Shown: positions 41,094-49,567, counted from the first letter of the stretch. The stretch is DNA of 51,173 bases from Actinomycetota bacterium (GCA_018268575.1 JAFDWF010000026.1:1-51173); one strand, 5' to 3'. A program made the numbers and translations. The notes: generated by a model not told the origin, from the letters alone.

Positions 41094-43943
41094 ATGGTCA
41101 AGCGTTTGATGCTTGTGCTCGCGGTAGGGGTCCTAGGTGCCATTGTCGTGGCGCCGGCCGCTCACGCTGCGTTCGGGATCGCCAAGTGGGAATCGGTTAC
41201 CTGTAAAGAAAACGTCGACACGCCTCCGCTCGGCGAAAAATTGGTCGGCGCTCCGTTCCCGGCGCAGTCGGGGGAACAGTGCAAAGGGGCGACGACTGCC
41301 GGAAAACTCTTCACCCAGGCCGCGGGCCATCCGAATTTCGGGATCACCGACTTCACCATGAACACGCACCCCGAAAACGCCGGAGCGGGAGGATTCCCTG
41401 AAGGCTTCCTCCACAAGATCGTCGTCGACACGCCGGAAGGCCTGAGCGTCAATCCGGAAGCGGTACCGCAGTGCCCACTCTCGGAAATCGAAACCCCTCC
41501 GTTCACCTGCAAACCGGAAACGATCGTCGGTATCAACTACCTGACGGTCGCAGCCGAAACCCCGCCATGCCTCGAACCCTCGTTCCTTGGTAACTGCAAA
41601 CAGGTCCGCGCCGCGGTTCCGGTCTATAACGTCGTGCCCTTCGAAGGCGCTCCCTCGATGGTCGGCTTCCCGACCGAAGCGGGGCCGACCTTCATCGTCG
41701 GCTCATTGAGCCCGGTCGATCAGCACGTCACCTTCACCATCAGCAACATCCATCCGCCATCGGTGACCAGCCCGCCGATCATCGGTTCGCGTTTGGTCTT
41801 CTTCGGCAACAAAGGTCTCGGCGGCAAAGGGGGTGCCTACCTGACGATGCCGAGCAACTGCGCCGGTGGGCAGGTCTCGGAACTCCACGTCGAATCACAG
41901 GGGCCGCCGATCGAAACCACGGCCTTCTCCGAAGCGTCCTACACCACGCCGACCGGCGCGACCGGCTGCGGCGAAGTGCCCTTCAACCCGGAAATCGCCG
42001 TGACCGCCGACGGGGCGAAATTCGTCGATAGCCCGGAAGCGACGACGGTGGACGTCGGGATTCCATACGACCCGTCGGCGCTGATCTCCAACTCATACCT
42101 GAAGGTCGCGAAGGTCATGCTGCCGGAAGGGATGGGCATCAACCCGTCGGCGAGCAACGGCCTTGCAGCCTGCACCGACGAACAGTTCCACTACCACACC
42201 AACGCGGCGGTCGAATGTCCCGACGCCTCGAAGATCGGAACGGTGGAGATCCAAACTCCGTCGCTGCCGCCCAACTCTTTGTTCGGGGACGTCTACGTCG
42301 GCGCGCCGCTCAAAAACGGACCGGGTGCCTTCGAATCCGGCGAACAGTTCCGGATCTTCATCCATGCGTTCTCGACCAGATACGGTGTCAACGTTCGGCT
42401 TGAGGGCAAGGTCTTCCCGAACGCGACCACCGGTCAGTTGACCGCGGTCGTGGCGGAAAACCCACAGGCGACGTTCCGTAACTTCCGCCTCCATTTCTTC
42501 GGCGGAGACAAGGGGATCCTCACCTCGCCGCCCACCTGCGGGACGAACACGACCACCACCGAATTCACCCCCTGGTCGGAAAACCCCGGCCAGAACAAAC
42601 CGACCGCCAATACGGCACTCACCAGCGTCCCCGGTGGCGGCAGCTGCCCGACCAGTCTCGGGGCGCGGAAGTTCACGCCCAGCTACAGCGCGGCCTCGGA
42701 ATCGAGTGCGGCCGGCCAGTACAGCACCTTCAAGGTGCACATCGGGAGGAACGACGGCGAACAGGAGCTGAAAGTCGTCAAGGTGACCCTGCCGAAGGGC
42801 CTCGTCGGGCGGCTGGCCGGGATCCCCTACTGCGGGGAAGCCGAACTCGCCGCTGCGGCGGCGAGCAGCGGCAAGGCGCAGCAGGCGAAACCGAGCTGCT
42901 CCTCGGAAAGCGCGATCGGCTCGACCACGACGCTCTCGGGCACCGGCAACTCGCCGCTCAGCCTGCCGGGCACCGCGTACCTCGGCGGCCCCTACAAGGG
43001 GGCGCCGCTGTCGATGGCGATCATCACCCCGGCCGTCTCGGGCCCGTTCGACCTCGGCACCGTGGTCGTCCGGGTGGCGCTCAACGTCAACCCGATGACC
43101 GCCCAGGTCAACGCCGTATCGGACCCGATCCCGAACGTGTTCGGCGGGGTCAAGCTGGACATCCGCTCGATCGACGTCAACGTCGACCGCCACAATTTCA
43201 TGATCAACCCGACCAATTGCGCCGCGAGCGCGACGACCGGGACGATCAACGGCGGTGGCTCCAACCCGGCCAGCTCGGCCGCCTGGTCGAGCTATGCGGT
43301 CAGCTCGCCCTACCAGGCGACCGGCTGCGGCAAGCTGGGGTTCAAGCCGTCGTTCAACGCGCGGATCTCCGGCCCGACCACGCGGGCGAAGAACCCGCAG
43401 ATCCGGGTCGTGGTCAAGGCGCGCAAGGGCGACGCCAACATCGCTCGCACGGCACTCAACCTGCCGCACTCGCTGTTCCTCGACCAAGGTCACATCAAGA
43501 CCGTCTGCACGAGGGTCCAGCTGGCGGCGAGCGAATGTCCGCAGAACTCGATCTACGGGCACGCCGAAGCGAGCAGCCCGTTGCTGAAGAAGAAGTTGAA
43601 GGGCCCGGTCTACATGGTCTCCTCCAAGCACAAGCTTCCGGACCTCCTGGCGAACCTCAAAGGCCAGATCAACATCCAGCTGGACGGCGTCATCAGTTCC
43701 AAGCACGGGGGGCTGAAGACGGTGTTCAACAACACCCCGGACGTCCCGTTGAAGACGTTCGTCCTGAACATGAAGGGTGGCAAGAAGAGCCTCCTGCAGA
43801 ATTCGACCAACCTCTGCAAGAGCCCACAGCTGGCGATCCTCAACATGAAAGGCCAGAACGGCAAGGTGGTGAAGACGAACAAGCTCCGTCTCAACATCGC
43901 CTCCTGCGGCGGGAAGAAGAAGTCCGGAGGCAAGAAGAAGTAG
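41094..43943 (+). CDS. Large exported four-unit cysteine-repeat protein, paralogue 3
   Basis: A 949-residue paralogue with signal peptide MVKRLMLVLAVGVLGAIVVA. Units span about 108-256, 340-482, 562-709 and 786-908, with triads C127/C139/C256, C360/C375/C482, C580/C602/C709 and C805/C815/C908; linker cysteines C292, C518 and C745. Each unit repeats the order: LP-G-L opening, Cys, CPxxSxIG-like turn, GxVY strand, G-rich hairpin (LxGxV), PxxPxxxF strand, GG-xx-xL turn, closing Cys. The tail is KKKSGGKKK-like. It has its own promoter and a strong ribosome site. It uses GAA for nearly every Glu. No known domain is recognised. Confidence 0.78.
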   Translation: MVKRLMLVLAVGVLGAIVVAPAAHAAFGIAKWESVTCKENVDTPPLGEKLVGAPFPAQSGEQCKGATTAGKLFTQAAGHPNFGITDFTMNTHPENAGAGGFPEGFLHKIVVDTPEGLSVNPEAVPQCPLSEIETPPFTCKPETIVGINYLTVAAETPPCLEPSFLGNCKQVRAAVPVYNVVPFEGAPSMVGFPTEAGPTFIVGSLSPVDQHVTFTISNIHPPSVTSPPIIGSRLVFFGNKGLGGKGGAYLTMPSNCAGGQVSELHVESQGPPIETTAFSEASYTTPTGATGCGEVPFNPEIAVTADGAKFVDSPEATTVDVGIPYDPSALISNSYLKVAKVMLPEGMGINPSASNGLAACTDEQFHYHTNAAVECPDASKIGTVEIQTPSLPPNSLFGDVYVGAPLKNGPGAFESGEQFRIFIHAFSTRYGVNVRLEGKVFPNATTGQLTAVVAENPQATFRNFRLHFFGGDKGILTSPPTCGTNTTTTEFTPWSENPGQNKPTANTALTSVPGGGSCPTSLGARKFTPSYSAASESSAAGQYSTFKVHIGRNDGEQELKVVKVTLPKGLVGRLAGIPYCGEAELAAAAASSGKAQQAKPSCSSESAIGSTTTLSGTGNSPLSLPGTAYLGGPYKGAPLSMAIITPAVSGPFDLGTVVVRVALNVNPMTAQVNAVSDPIPNVFGGVKLDIRSIDVNVDRHNFMINPTNCAASATTGTINGGGSNPASSAAWSSYAVSSPYQATGCGKLGFKPSFNARISGPTTRAKNPQIRVVVKARKGDANIARTALNLPHSLFLDQGHIKTVCTRVQLAASECPQNSIYGHAEASSPLLKKKLKGPVYMVSSKHKLPDLLANLKGQINIQLDGVISSKHGGLKTVFNNTPDVPLKTFVLNMKGGKKSLLQNSTNLCKSPQLAILNMKGQNGKVVKTNKLRLNIASCGGKKKSGGKKK

Positions 43944-43999
43944 CCCTGGGGAGGGCACGGACGGGCGCCGGTGCGACGGGCTGACTAGCCTCCGCGCCG

Positions 44000-45028
44000 G
44001 TGCGCCCTTCCGTCTCCGTCCTGATCGTCGCCTGGAGCTCCGCCGAGGAGCTGCGCCGGACCCTGCCGCCGCTGCTCGCCGAGCTGCGCGAGGGCGACGA
44101 GCTGATCGTCGTCGACAACGACTCGCCCGGCGATGATGCGGCGGTGGTCGAGGAGCTGGCGCCGCAGGCGAAGCTGGTCCGCATGGGGCGCAACGGCGGC
44201 TTCGCCGGCGGCGTGAACGTGGGGGCGACGGCGGCGACCGGCGATCTGCTGGTGATCCTCAACCCCGACGCGATGCCGCTGCCGGGGTGGGGCGAGGCGA
44301 TCCGCCGGCCTTGGCTCGAGGGCCGCGGCTGGTCGGCCTGGCAGGGACTTGTCGCGGGCGAGGACGCGACGACGATCAACTCGGCTCGCAATCCGATCCA
44401 CTTCACCGGGATCGTCTGGTCCGGGATGCACGACGAGCCGATCGAGAAGGCGCCCGGGCCGTGCGAAGTGACGTCGCTCTCGGGTGCCTGCCTGGCGGTG
44501 CCGCTCGAGGTATGGCGGCGGTTCGGCGGCTTTGCCCCGCGCTTCTTCATGTACCACGAGGACGTCGACCTGGCCCTGCGGCTGCGGCTGGCGGGGGAGA
44601 CGCCGGGGCTCGAGCCGACCGCGGTGGTCGCCCACGACTACGAGTTCACCGCCTCGGCTCAGAACAAGTGGCGCTGGCTGGAGCGCAACAGGCTGGCGGC
44701 TCTCGTCCGGGTCTACCCCGGGGCGCTGCTCCTGCTGCTGGCGCCGGCGCTGCTGGCGACCGAGATCGCGCTGATCGCGGCCTCGGTGGCGGGCGGCTGG
44801 GGTGGTCAGAAGCTGCGCGCGAACGCCGAATTCGTCGCCTGGCTGCCGCGCCTCCTGCGCGAGCGGAGGGAGATCCAGCGCACCCGCGCCGTCTCCGCCG
44901 GCGCCTTCGCCGCCGCCCTCACCCCGGACCTCGACAGTCCCTTCATCCCCGCCGTGGTCCGCTCCGCCCCGGCCCGCCTCGCGCTCCGCGCCTACTGGCG
45001 CCTCGTCCGCCTCTTGCTCAGCCGCTGA
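44000..45028 (+). CDS. Family 2 glycosyltransferase (rhamnosyltransferase-like)
   Basis: A 342-residue GT2 enzyme: SVLIVAWSSAEELRRTLPPL, nucleotide-sugar site VVDNDSPGDD, DxD-like LNPDAMPLPGW, acceptor region GACLAVPLEVWRRFGGF and HEDVDLALRLRLAGE. A hydrophobic region after residue 235 (GALLLLLAPALLATEIALIA) anchors it to the membrane. The layout matches WbbL-like rhamnosyl or galactofuranosyl transferases of envelope polysaccharide. Glutamate codons switch sharply to GAG here. Starts at GTG after a 56-base gap; ends at a strong convergent hairpin. Confidence 0.85.
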   Translation: MRPSVSVLIVAWSSAEELRRTLPPLLAELREGDELIVVDNDSPGDDAAVVEELAPQAKLVRMGRNGGFAGGVNVGATAATGDLLVILNPDAMPLPGWGEAIRRPWLEGRGWSAWQGLVAGEDATTINSARNPIHFTGIVWSGMHDEPIEKAPGPCEVTSLSGACLAVPLEVWRRFGGFAPRFFMYHEDVDLALRLRLAGETPGLEPTAVVAHDYEFTASAQNKWRWLERNRLAALVRVYPGALLLLLAPALLATEIALIAASVAGGWGGQKLRANAEFVAWLPRLLRERREIQRTRAVSAGAFAAALTPDLDSPFIPAVVRSAPARLALRAYWRLVRLLLSR

Positions 45029-45046
45029 GCGCCCCGCCGCCCGCTG

Positions 45047-45093
45047 GTGCGTTCGCACTTTCCCTCACTACGTGTAGGAAAGTGCGAACGCAC
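45047..45093. terminator. Bidirectional terminator, 17-bp perfect hairpin
   Basis: Arms 45047-45063 and 45077-45093 pair perfectly around a 13-nt loop between convergent glycosyltransferase and SDR genes. Ahead of it is CCCGCCGCCCGCTGGT, also found before the hairpin at 10106. Confidence 0.7.
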
Positions 45094-45110
45094 GCGGCGG
45101 TGTTGCCCGC

Positions 45111-45854
45111 TCAGCCCCGCTGCGCCGTCGGGCGGATCAGGATCTCGTTGATCTCGACGCCGGGCGGCGCGGTCAGGGCGTGGACCACCTCGCGGGCGAT
45201 GTCCTCGTCGCGCAGCGCCCACTCGGCCGGCACCTGGTCGAAGAACTCGGTGGCGGTGATTCCCGGCTCGATCAGCGTCACCTTGATCTTGTCGTTCTCG
45301 TGCATCCCGCGCAGCTCCTGGCGCAGCCCTTCGCCGATGTTCGTCGCCGCGTGCTTGGTCGCCGAGTAGAGCGACCCCGGCAGCGACCGTCGTCCGGCCA
45401 CCGAGCTGGTGATCACGTAGTGGCCGTCACCGCGCTCCAGCAGGTGGGGGAGGGTCGCGCGGATCGTCAGTGCCGGGCCGAGCACGTTGGTCAGCACCAT
45501 CGACTCCCAGTGCTCGGGCGACTCCTCGAGGAAGCCGCGCGTCGCCCCGAACCCGGCGTTGGCGAAGACGGCGTCGATGCGGCCGAACTCGGCCAGCGCC
45601 CGCGCCGCCAGCGCCTCGACCTGGTCCCACTTGGTGACGTCGCAGCGGACCGGCAGGGCGCTGCCCGGCCCACCCAGCTCGGCCGCGAGGCCGTCGAGCG
45701 CCTCGCGCCGCCGCGCCGCCAGCACGAGCCGGTAGCGGTCGGCCGCCGCCCGCGCGGTCGCGGCGCCGATCCCGCTGCTCGCTCCGGTGATCAGCAGGAC
45801 CGGCTTCGGCGGGGTCGGCTCGGCGGTCTCGGGATTTGGCTCCGCGTCTGGCAT
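45111..45854 (-). CDS. Short-chain dehydrogenase/reductase
   Basis: A 247-residue classical SDR: TGASSGIGAATARAAADRY (cofactor binding), NAGFGATRGF, catalytic SSVAGRRSLPGSLYSATKHA (Ser, Tyr, Lys) and IEPGITATEFFDQVP. It oxidises or reduces an alcohol/carbonyl with NAD(P)H; an arginine-rich segment after the second strand (VLAARRREAL) favours NADP. Start ATG 45854 follows the RBS-poor but sensible spacer; the upstream ATG at 45929 would run through the divergent ccmE start and is rejected. Substrate unknown. Confidence 0.87.
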   Translation of the reverse strand: MPDAEPNPETAEPTPPKPVLLITGASSGIGAATARAAADRYRLVLAARRREALDGLAAELGGPGSALPVRCDVTKWDQVEALAARALAEFGRIDAVFANAGFGATRGFLEESPEHWESMVLTNVLGPALTIRATLPHLLERGDGHYVITSSVAGRRSLPGSLYSATKHAATNIGEGLRQELRGMHENDKIKVTLIEPGITATEFFDQVPAEWALRDEDIAREVVHALTAPPGVEINEILIRPTAQRG

Positions 45855-45904
45855 CGCTGGAATTTTAGGTGACCTTGATGTGTCAACCGGGCCCACTTGG
45901 AATA

Positions 45905-46360
45905 ATGGGCCACGACGTGGATCCCTCACGCAAGCGCAAGATCCGGCTGGTTGTCGCCCTGTCGGTTGCCGTACTGCTGGCGGTGGCCCTGATCTACACC
46001 AGCTTCTCCGCCTCGACCGAGGCCAAGGAACCGTCCCAGATCCTCAGCTCGTCCCCCGGGATGAAGACCGAGATGACCGGCAAGGTCGTCCCTGGCTCGA
46101 TCAGACAGGACGGCACCGGCATCACCTTCGAAGTCAAGGACCGGGAAGGGAACGCCGAGACGATGCCGGTCAGCTACCACGGCGCGGTCCCCGATCCCTT
46201 CCGGGGCGGCCGCGAGATCGTCCTCACCGGCGCGATGGAAAACGGCACCTTCGTCGGCGAACCGGAATCGTTGATCACCAAGTGCCCCTCCAAGTTCACC
46301 ACCAACGCGACCGAATCCACGGCCGGCGGCGGCAGCAGCTACTCCGGCAGTAATGGCTGA
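45905..46360 (+). CDS. ccmE: Cytochrome c maturation haem chaperone CcmE, cysteine type
   Basis: A 151-residue membrane-anchored OB-fold protein: basic start, helix LVVALSVAVLLAVALIYTSF, then MTGKVVPGSIRQDGTGITFE, VSYHGAVPDPFRGGREIVLT and the haem-binding region SLITKCPSKFTTN. Classical CcmE binds haem through His in a KHDENY-type motif; here a Cys-Pro-Ser-Lys-Phe sequence takes its place, like the CxxxY form known from Desulfovibrio and archaea but with Phe for Tyr. It carries haem to CcmF, whose gene overlaps by eight bases. The C-terminus is Gly/Ser-rich. Confidence 0.85.
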   Translation: MGHDVDPSRKRKIRLVVALSVAVLLAVALIYTSFSASTEAKEPSQILSSSPGMKTEMTGKVVPGSIRQDGTGITFEVKDREGNAETMPVSYHGAVPDPFRGGREIVLTGAMENGTFVGEPESLITKCPSKFTTNATESTAGGGSSYSGSNG

Positions 46361-48956
46361 CGTCGGCCACGTCTTACTGGCGCTGGCCTTCTTCGTCGCC
46401 GCCGCCTCGGCGGTGACCGCCGTCGTCTGGCGTCACGACGACGGTCGCGTCGCCCTCGCCCGCCGCGGCGTCTACGCGGTCTTCGGCCTGCTCCTGGCCT
46501 GCATCGTGATCATCGAGGTCAGCTTCGCGACCAACGACTTCTCGCTCAACATCGTCGCCGAACACTCCTCGCTGGAGACGCCGATGTTCTACAAGCTGGC
46601 GGCGATGTGGTCGAGCCAGGAAGGCTCGCTGCTGCTGTGGTCGTTCGTGCTCTCGATCGCCGCCTCGCTCGCCCTCTACTCGACCCGCCACAAGCTGCGC
46701 GAGATCGTCCCCTGGGCGACCGCCGTGATGATGGCGATCGGCTCCTTCTTCATCGGGCTGATGCTGTTCGCGCCCGACGTCAACCCGTTCAAAACGATCC
46801 CCACGCCGCGGGACGGGATCGGCCTGAACCCGCTGCTCCAGCACCCGAGCATGATGATCCACCCGCCGATGCTCTACTCGGGGTACGTCGCCTGGACCAT
46901 CCCCTTCGCCTTCGCGATCGGCGCGCTGATCACCCGCAAGGTCGACTCCGAGTGGATCCGCGCCACCCGCCGCTTCGCCCTGATCGCCTGGACCTTCCTC
47001 GGCTTCGGCCTCCTGCTCGGCGCGCGCTGGTCCTACTCGGAGCTCGGCTGGGGCGGCTACTGGGCCTGGGATCCGGTCGAGAACGCGGCGCTGATGCCGT
47101 GGCTGCTCGGCACCGCGTTCCTGCACTCGATCATGGTGCAGGAGAAGCGCTCGATGCTGAAGGTGTGGAACGCGACCCTGATCGTCGCGACCTTCTCGAT
47201 GTGCCTGTTGGGGACGTTCCTGGTGCGCTCCGGGGTCCTGCAGTCGATTCACGCCTTCGGCAACGACACGGTCGGGCCGTACCTGCTCTGCGTGATCGGG
47301 ATCGTCGTCATCGGCTCCACCCTCCTGCTCGTCTCGCGGCTCGACGACCTGCGCTCGCCGAAGCGGATCGACTCGCTGATCTCGCGAGAATCGGTCTTCC
47401 TGGTCAACAACCTGCTGCTGGTCGGGCTGACGGTGGTGATCGCCTGGGGGACGTTCTTCCCGCTGATCGCCGAACTCTTCACCGGCCAGAAGAGCTCGCT
47501 CGCGGCGCCCTGGTACGACAAGTACACGACGCCGCTGGCGGTCTTGCTGGTGCTGTTCACCGGGATCGGGCCGCTGCTCGCCTGGCGGCGGGTGACCTGG
47601 GCCTCGGCGAGGCGGGTCTTCCGCATCCCGCTGGCGGTGGCGCTGGTCACCCTGGGGGCGCTCTGGGCCTTCACCGACGCGGCGCACAGACCGTGGGCGC
47701 TGGCGCTCTTCACCTTCGCCGCCTTCGCGATCTCGGGCGTGCTGCAGGAGTTCTACAACGGCGCCCGCGGGCGGCAGAAGATCTCCGGCGGCAACTTCGG
47801 CGGCGCCCTGATCGCGATCATCGTCCGCAACCGGCGCCGCTACGGCGGCTACATCGCCCACATAGGCATCGCCGTGCTGCTGATCGGCATCGCCGCCTCC
47901 TCGAGCTTCCAGACCAACGAGAACGTGGCGATGAAGCCGGGCGAAGCGCGCGTCGTCGACGGGCGTGAATTCACCTACAAGCGGCCCTACGTCCTGGTCG
48001 ACTCGGAGAAGTACACCTTCGGCGCCGAAGTCGAAGTGAAGGAAAACGGCAAGTTCCTGACGATGCTGCGCACCAGCCGCCGCTTCTTCCGGCCGACCGG
48101 CGCCGCGGCGACCGGTGGCCTGGCCGACTACTTCGCCGGCGAGGCGACCACCGAGGTCGGCCTCAAGACCGGCCCGCTCCACGACATCTGGGTGACCGTG
48201 GCGCCCAACGTGCAGAGCGTCCAACACCAGCTTGCCTTGGCCGAAAAAGGCTTCCAGAAATGCGTCGCCGCGGGTCCGGGGACGCCGCCCCAGTGCAAAG
48301 ACCTGAACGCGCTGATGCGCACCGCCCAGGCGAACCCGCGCCTGCGCGCGGGGGCACTCGAACAGATCGAAAGCCTGCAGCTGCTCTCGGCGGAAAAGAT
48401 CGCCCGCCAGTACATCCACAGCGAATCGGCGGCGACCTTCAAGGTGATCATCAACCCGCTGGTGATGTGGATGTGGATCGGCGGCATCATCGGCTTGATC
48501 GGCGCCCTGATCGCCGTCTGGCCGAGCCGCAGCCGCCGCAAGGGCGCGATGGTGCGGACCGAGGCCGACGAGCTGAAGGAAGGCAAATACCGCGAAATCC
48601 GCGACGCCGAACTCGACTACGCCTCCGGCAAGCTCTCCGACGAGGACTACGCGATCCTCGACGCCGAGCTGCGCAAGGAAGCGGTGGAGATCCTCGATGC
48701 GGTGGGGGTGGGAGCCGGCACCGCCGCGCCCCGTCCGGGCCGCGCGGGGCTGCCGAGCGACTGGGAAGGCGGCAACGGCAACGGCGCCCCGACCAACGGG
48801 AACGGGCACGCGAGCGGTAACGGGCACGCGAGCGGCAACGGAGCGAACGGCAACGGCGCGGCGACGGCCGAGCACACGAACGGGGCGCCGAACGGCAACG
48901 GGCACCGGAACGGCAACGGCAACGGGGCCTCCTCGGACCCGGCCGAACGCGATTAG
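46353..48956 (+). CDS. ccmF: Cytochrome c haem lyase subunit CcmF with a C-terminal extension
   Basis: An 867-residue protein, longer than the usual 640-700. The multi-helix core has the WWD haem-handling motif (LGWGGYWAWDPVENAALMPW), HPSMMIHPPMLYSGYVAW and further conserved helices. After the last helix (MWMWIGGIIGLIGALIAVW) come about 150 cytosolic residues: REIRDAELDYASGKLSDEDY, which resembles the start of CcmI-like proteins, then a low-complexity Asn-Gly-rich tail. It joins haem from CcmE to apocytochrome c. Glutamate codons are mixed GAA/GAG. No other ccm genes are in the window. Confidence 0.9.
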   Translation: MADVGHVLLALAFFVAAASAVTAVVWRHDDGRVALARRGVYAVFGLLLACIVIIEVSFATNDFSLNIVAEHSSLETPMFYKLAAMWSSQEGSLLLWSFVLSIAASLALYSTRHKLREIVPWATAVMMAIGSFFIGLMLFAPDVNPFKTIPTPRDGIGLNPLLQHPSMMIHPPMLYSGYVAWTIPFAFAIGALITRKVDSEWIRATRRFALIAWTFLGFGLLLGARWSYSELGWGGYWAWDPVENAALMPWLLGTAFLHSIMVQEKRSMLKVWNATLIVATFSMCLLGTFLVRSGVLQSIHAFGNDTVGPYLLCVIGIVVIGSTLLLVSRLDDLRSPKRIDSLISRESVFLVNNLLLVGLTVVIAWGTFFPLIAELFTGQKSSLAAPWYDKYTTPLAVLLVLFTGIGPLLAWRRVTWASARRVFRIPLAVALVTLGALWAFTDAAHRPWALALFTFAAFAISGVLQEFYNGARGRQKISGGNFGGALIAIIVRNRRRYGGYIAHIGIAVLLIGIAASSSFQTNENVAMKPGEARVVDGREFTYKRPYVLVDSEKYTFGAEVEVKENGKFLTMLRTSRRFFRPTGAAATGGLADYFAGEATTEVGLKTGPLHDIWVTVAPNVQSVQHQLALAEKGFQKCVAAGPGTPPQCKDLNALMRTAQANPRLRAGALEQIESLQLLSAEKIARQYIHSESAATFKVIINPLVMWMWIGGIIGLIGALIAVWPSRSRRKGAMVRTEADELKEGKYREIRDAELDYASGKLSDEDYAILDAELRKEAVEILDAVGVGAGTAAPRPGRAGLPSDWEGGNGNGAPTNGNGHASGNGHASGNGANGNGAATAEHTNGAPNGNGHRNGNGNGASSDPAERD

Positions 48957-48970
48957 CGGCGCGAACCCTC

Positions 48971-48976
48971 TACACT
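48971..48976 (+). promoter_or_regulatory. Possible -10 element of a leaderless secG transcript
   Basis: TACACT ends seven bases before the secG GTG; no ribosome site precedes the start. The spacing fits a leaderless mRNA, as also suggested for PadR. No -35 match is seen. Confidence 0.35.
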
Positions 48977-48983
48977 CAGCCCC

Positions 48984-49208
48984 GTGTACACCGTTCTAGG
49001 CGTCCTCCAGGTCATCGTCGCCGTCGTCTTGGTCTTCCTCGTGCTCCTGCACTCGGGCAAAGACGCGGGCCTTTCCGGTGCCTTCGGCATCGGCGGCGGA
49101 GGCAGCCAACTCGGCGGCGGCTCGATGGTCGAGCGCAATCTTGACCGCGCCACGGTGTTCTTCGCGATCGTGTTCGTGGTGAACACGATCGTGCTGCTGA
49201 AGATTTAG
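48984..49208 (+). CDS. secG: Preprotein translocase subunit SecG
   Basis: A 74-residue protein with two membrane helices (LGVLQVIVAVVLVFLVLLHS and ATVFFAIVFVVNTIVLLKI) joined by a glycine-rich loop with KDAGLSGAFGIGGGGSQLGG, the classic SecG pattern. It helps the SecYEG channel move exported proteins, and so serves the large secreted proteins in this window. GTG start, perhaps leaderless. It is followed by the repeat cluster carrying an insertion sequence. Confidence 0.92.
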   Translation: MYTVLGVLQVIVAVVLVFLVLLHSGKDAGLSGAFGIGGGGSQLGGGSMVERNLDRATVFFAIVFVVNTIVLLKI

Positions 49209-49291
49209 GTCTCCGGGGACGCTGAGGGACGGGGGGCGTCGCCGGCTGGCGCCCGGGAAGGGACGTGGGCGCTTCCGGGGGACGCCAGAGG

Positions 49292-49352
49292 GACCCGGCC
49301 TTCTCGGAGGCGACCCGGGCAGGCTGTGGCCGCCTCCGAGAAGGCCGGGATC
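49292..49352 (+). repeat. 60-nt hairpin repeat, copy B
   Basis: Arms 49292-49312 and 49331-49352 (one bulged base). Against copy A, GGCCTTTTCGG became GGCCTTCTCGG on the left and the pairing CCGAAAAGGCC became CCGAGAAGGCC on the right, a compensatory change. The loop is ACCCGGGCAGGCTGTGGC. It lies 83 bases after secG. Confidence 0.85.
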
Positions 49353-49395
49353 CGAGGAGACGGCCAAGGGTCCGGGCGAGCACATCAGGCCTTGC

Positions 49396-49445
49396 CACGA
49401 GTGTGCACTTGAGCCGCCCATAGGCGGCTCAAGTGCACACTCGTG
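49396..49445. repeat. Perfect 23-bp hairpin between the 60-nt repeat and the split MITE
   Basis: Arms 49396-49418 and 49423-49445 pair without a mismatch around CATA. Its sequence is unrelated to the hairpin in the same place at 33173-33214. Confidence 0.75.
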
Positions 49446-49567
49446 CTCGGAGGGGCGGGAAGTCACGAAGACGCCGGTAACCACGCGGGAGACGTGAGGG
49501 AGACGTCACGGATTTCACAGTTCTTCCACGGTCACAAACACGTGACCACGGTTCTGGGCCCCTATAG

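Noticed and set aside
35164..43943. Calling the three large proteins S-layer proteins or adhesins outright
   Set aside because: Export and a repeated cysteine architecture are visible, but no SLH, LPXTG or known adhesin domain is recognised.
46374..48905. An 843-codon open frame antisense to ccmF
   Set aside because: It mirrors ccmF codon bias in GC-rich DNA, is rich in Arg, His and Gly, and has no domain; ccmF on the plus strand carries clear family motifs.
48770..48930. GGCAACGG-type repeats that resemble a small CRISPR or satellite
   Set aside because: They are in-frame codons for the Asn-Gly-rich tail of CcmF, with no regular spacers.
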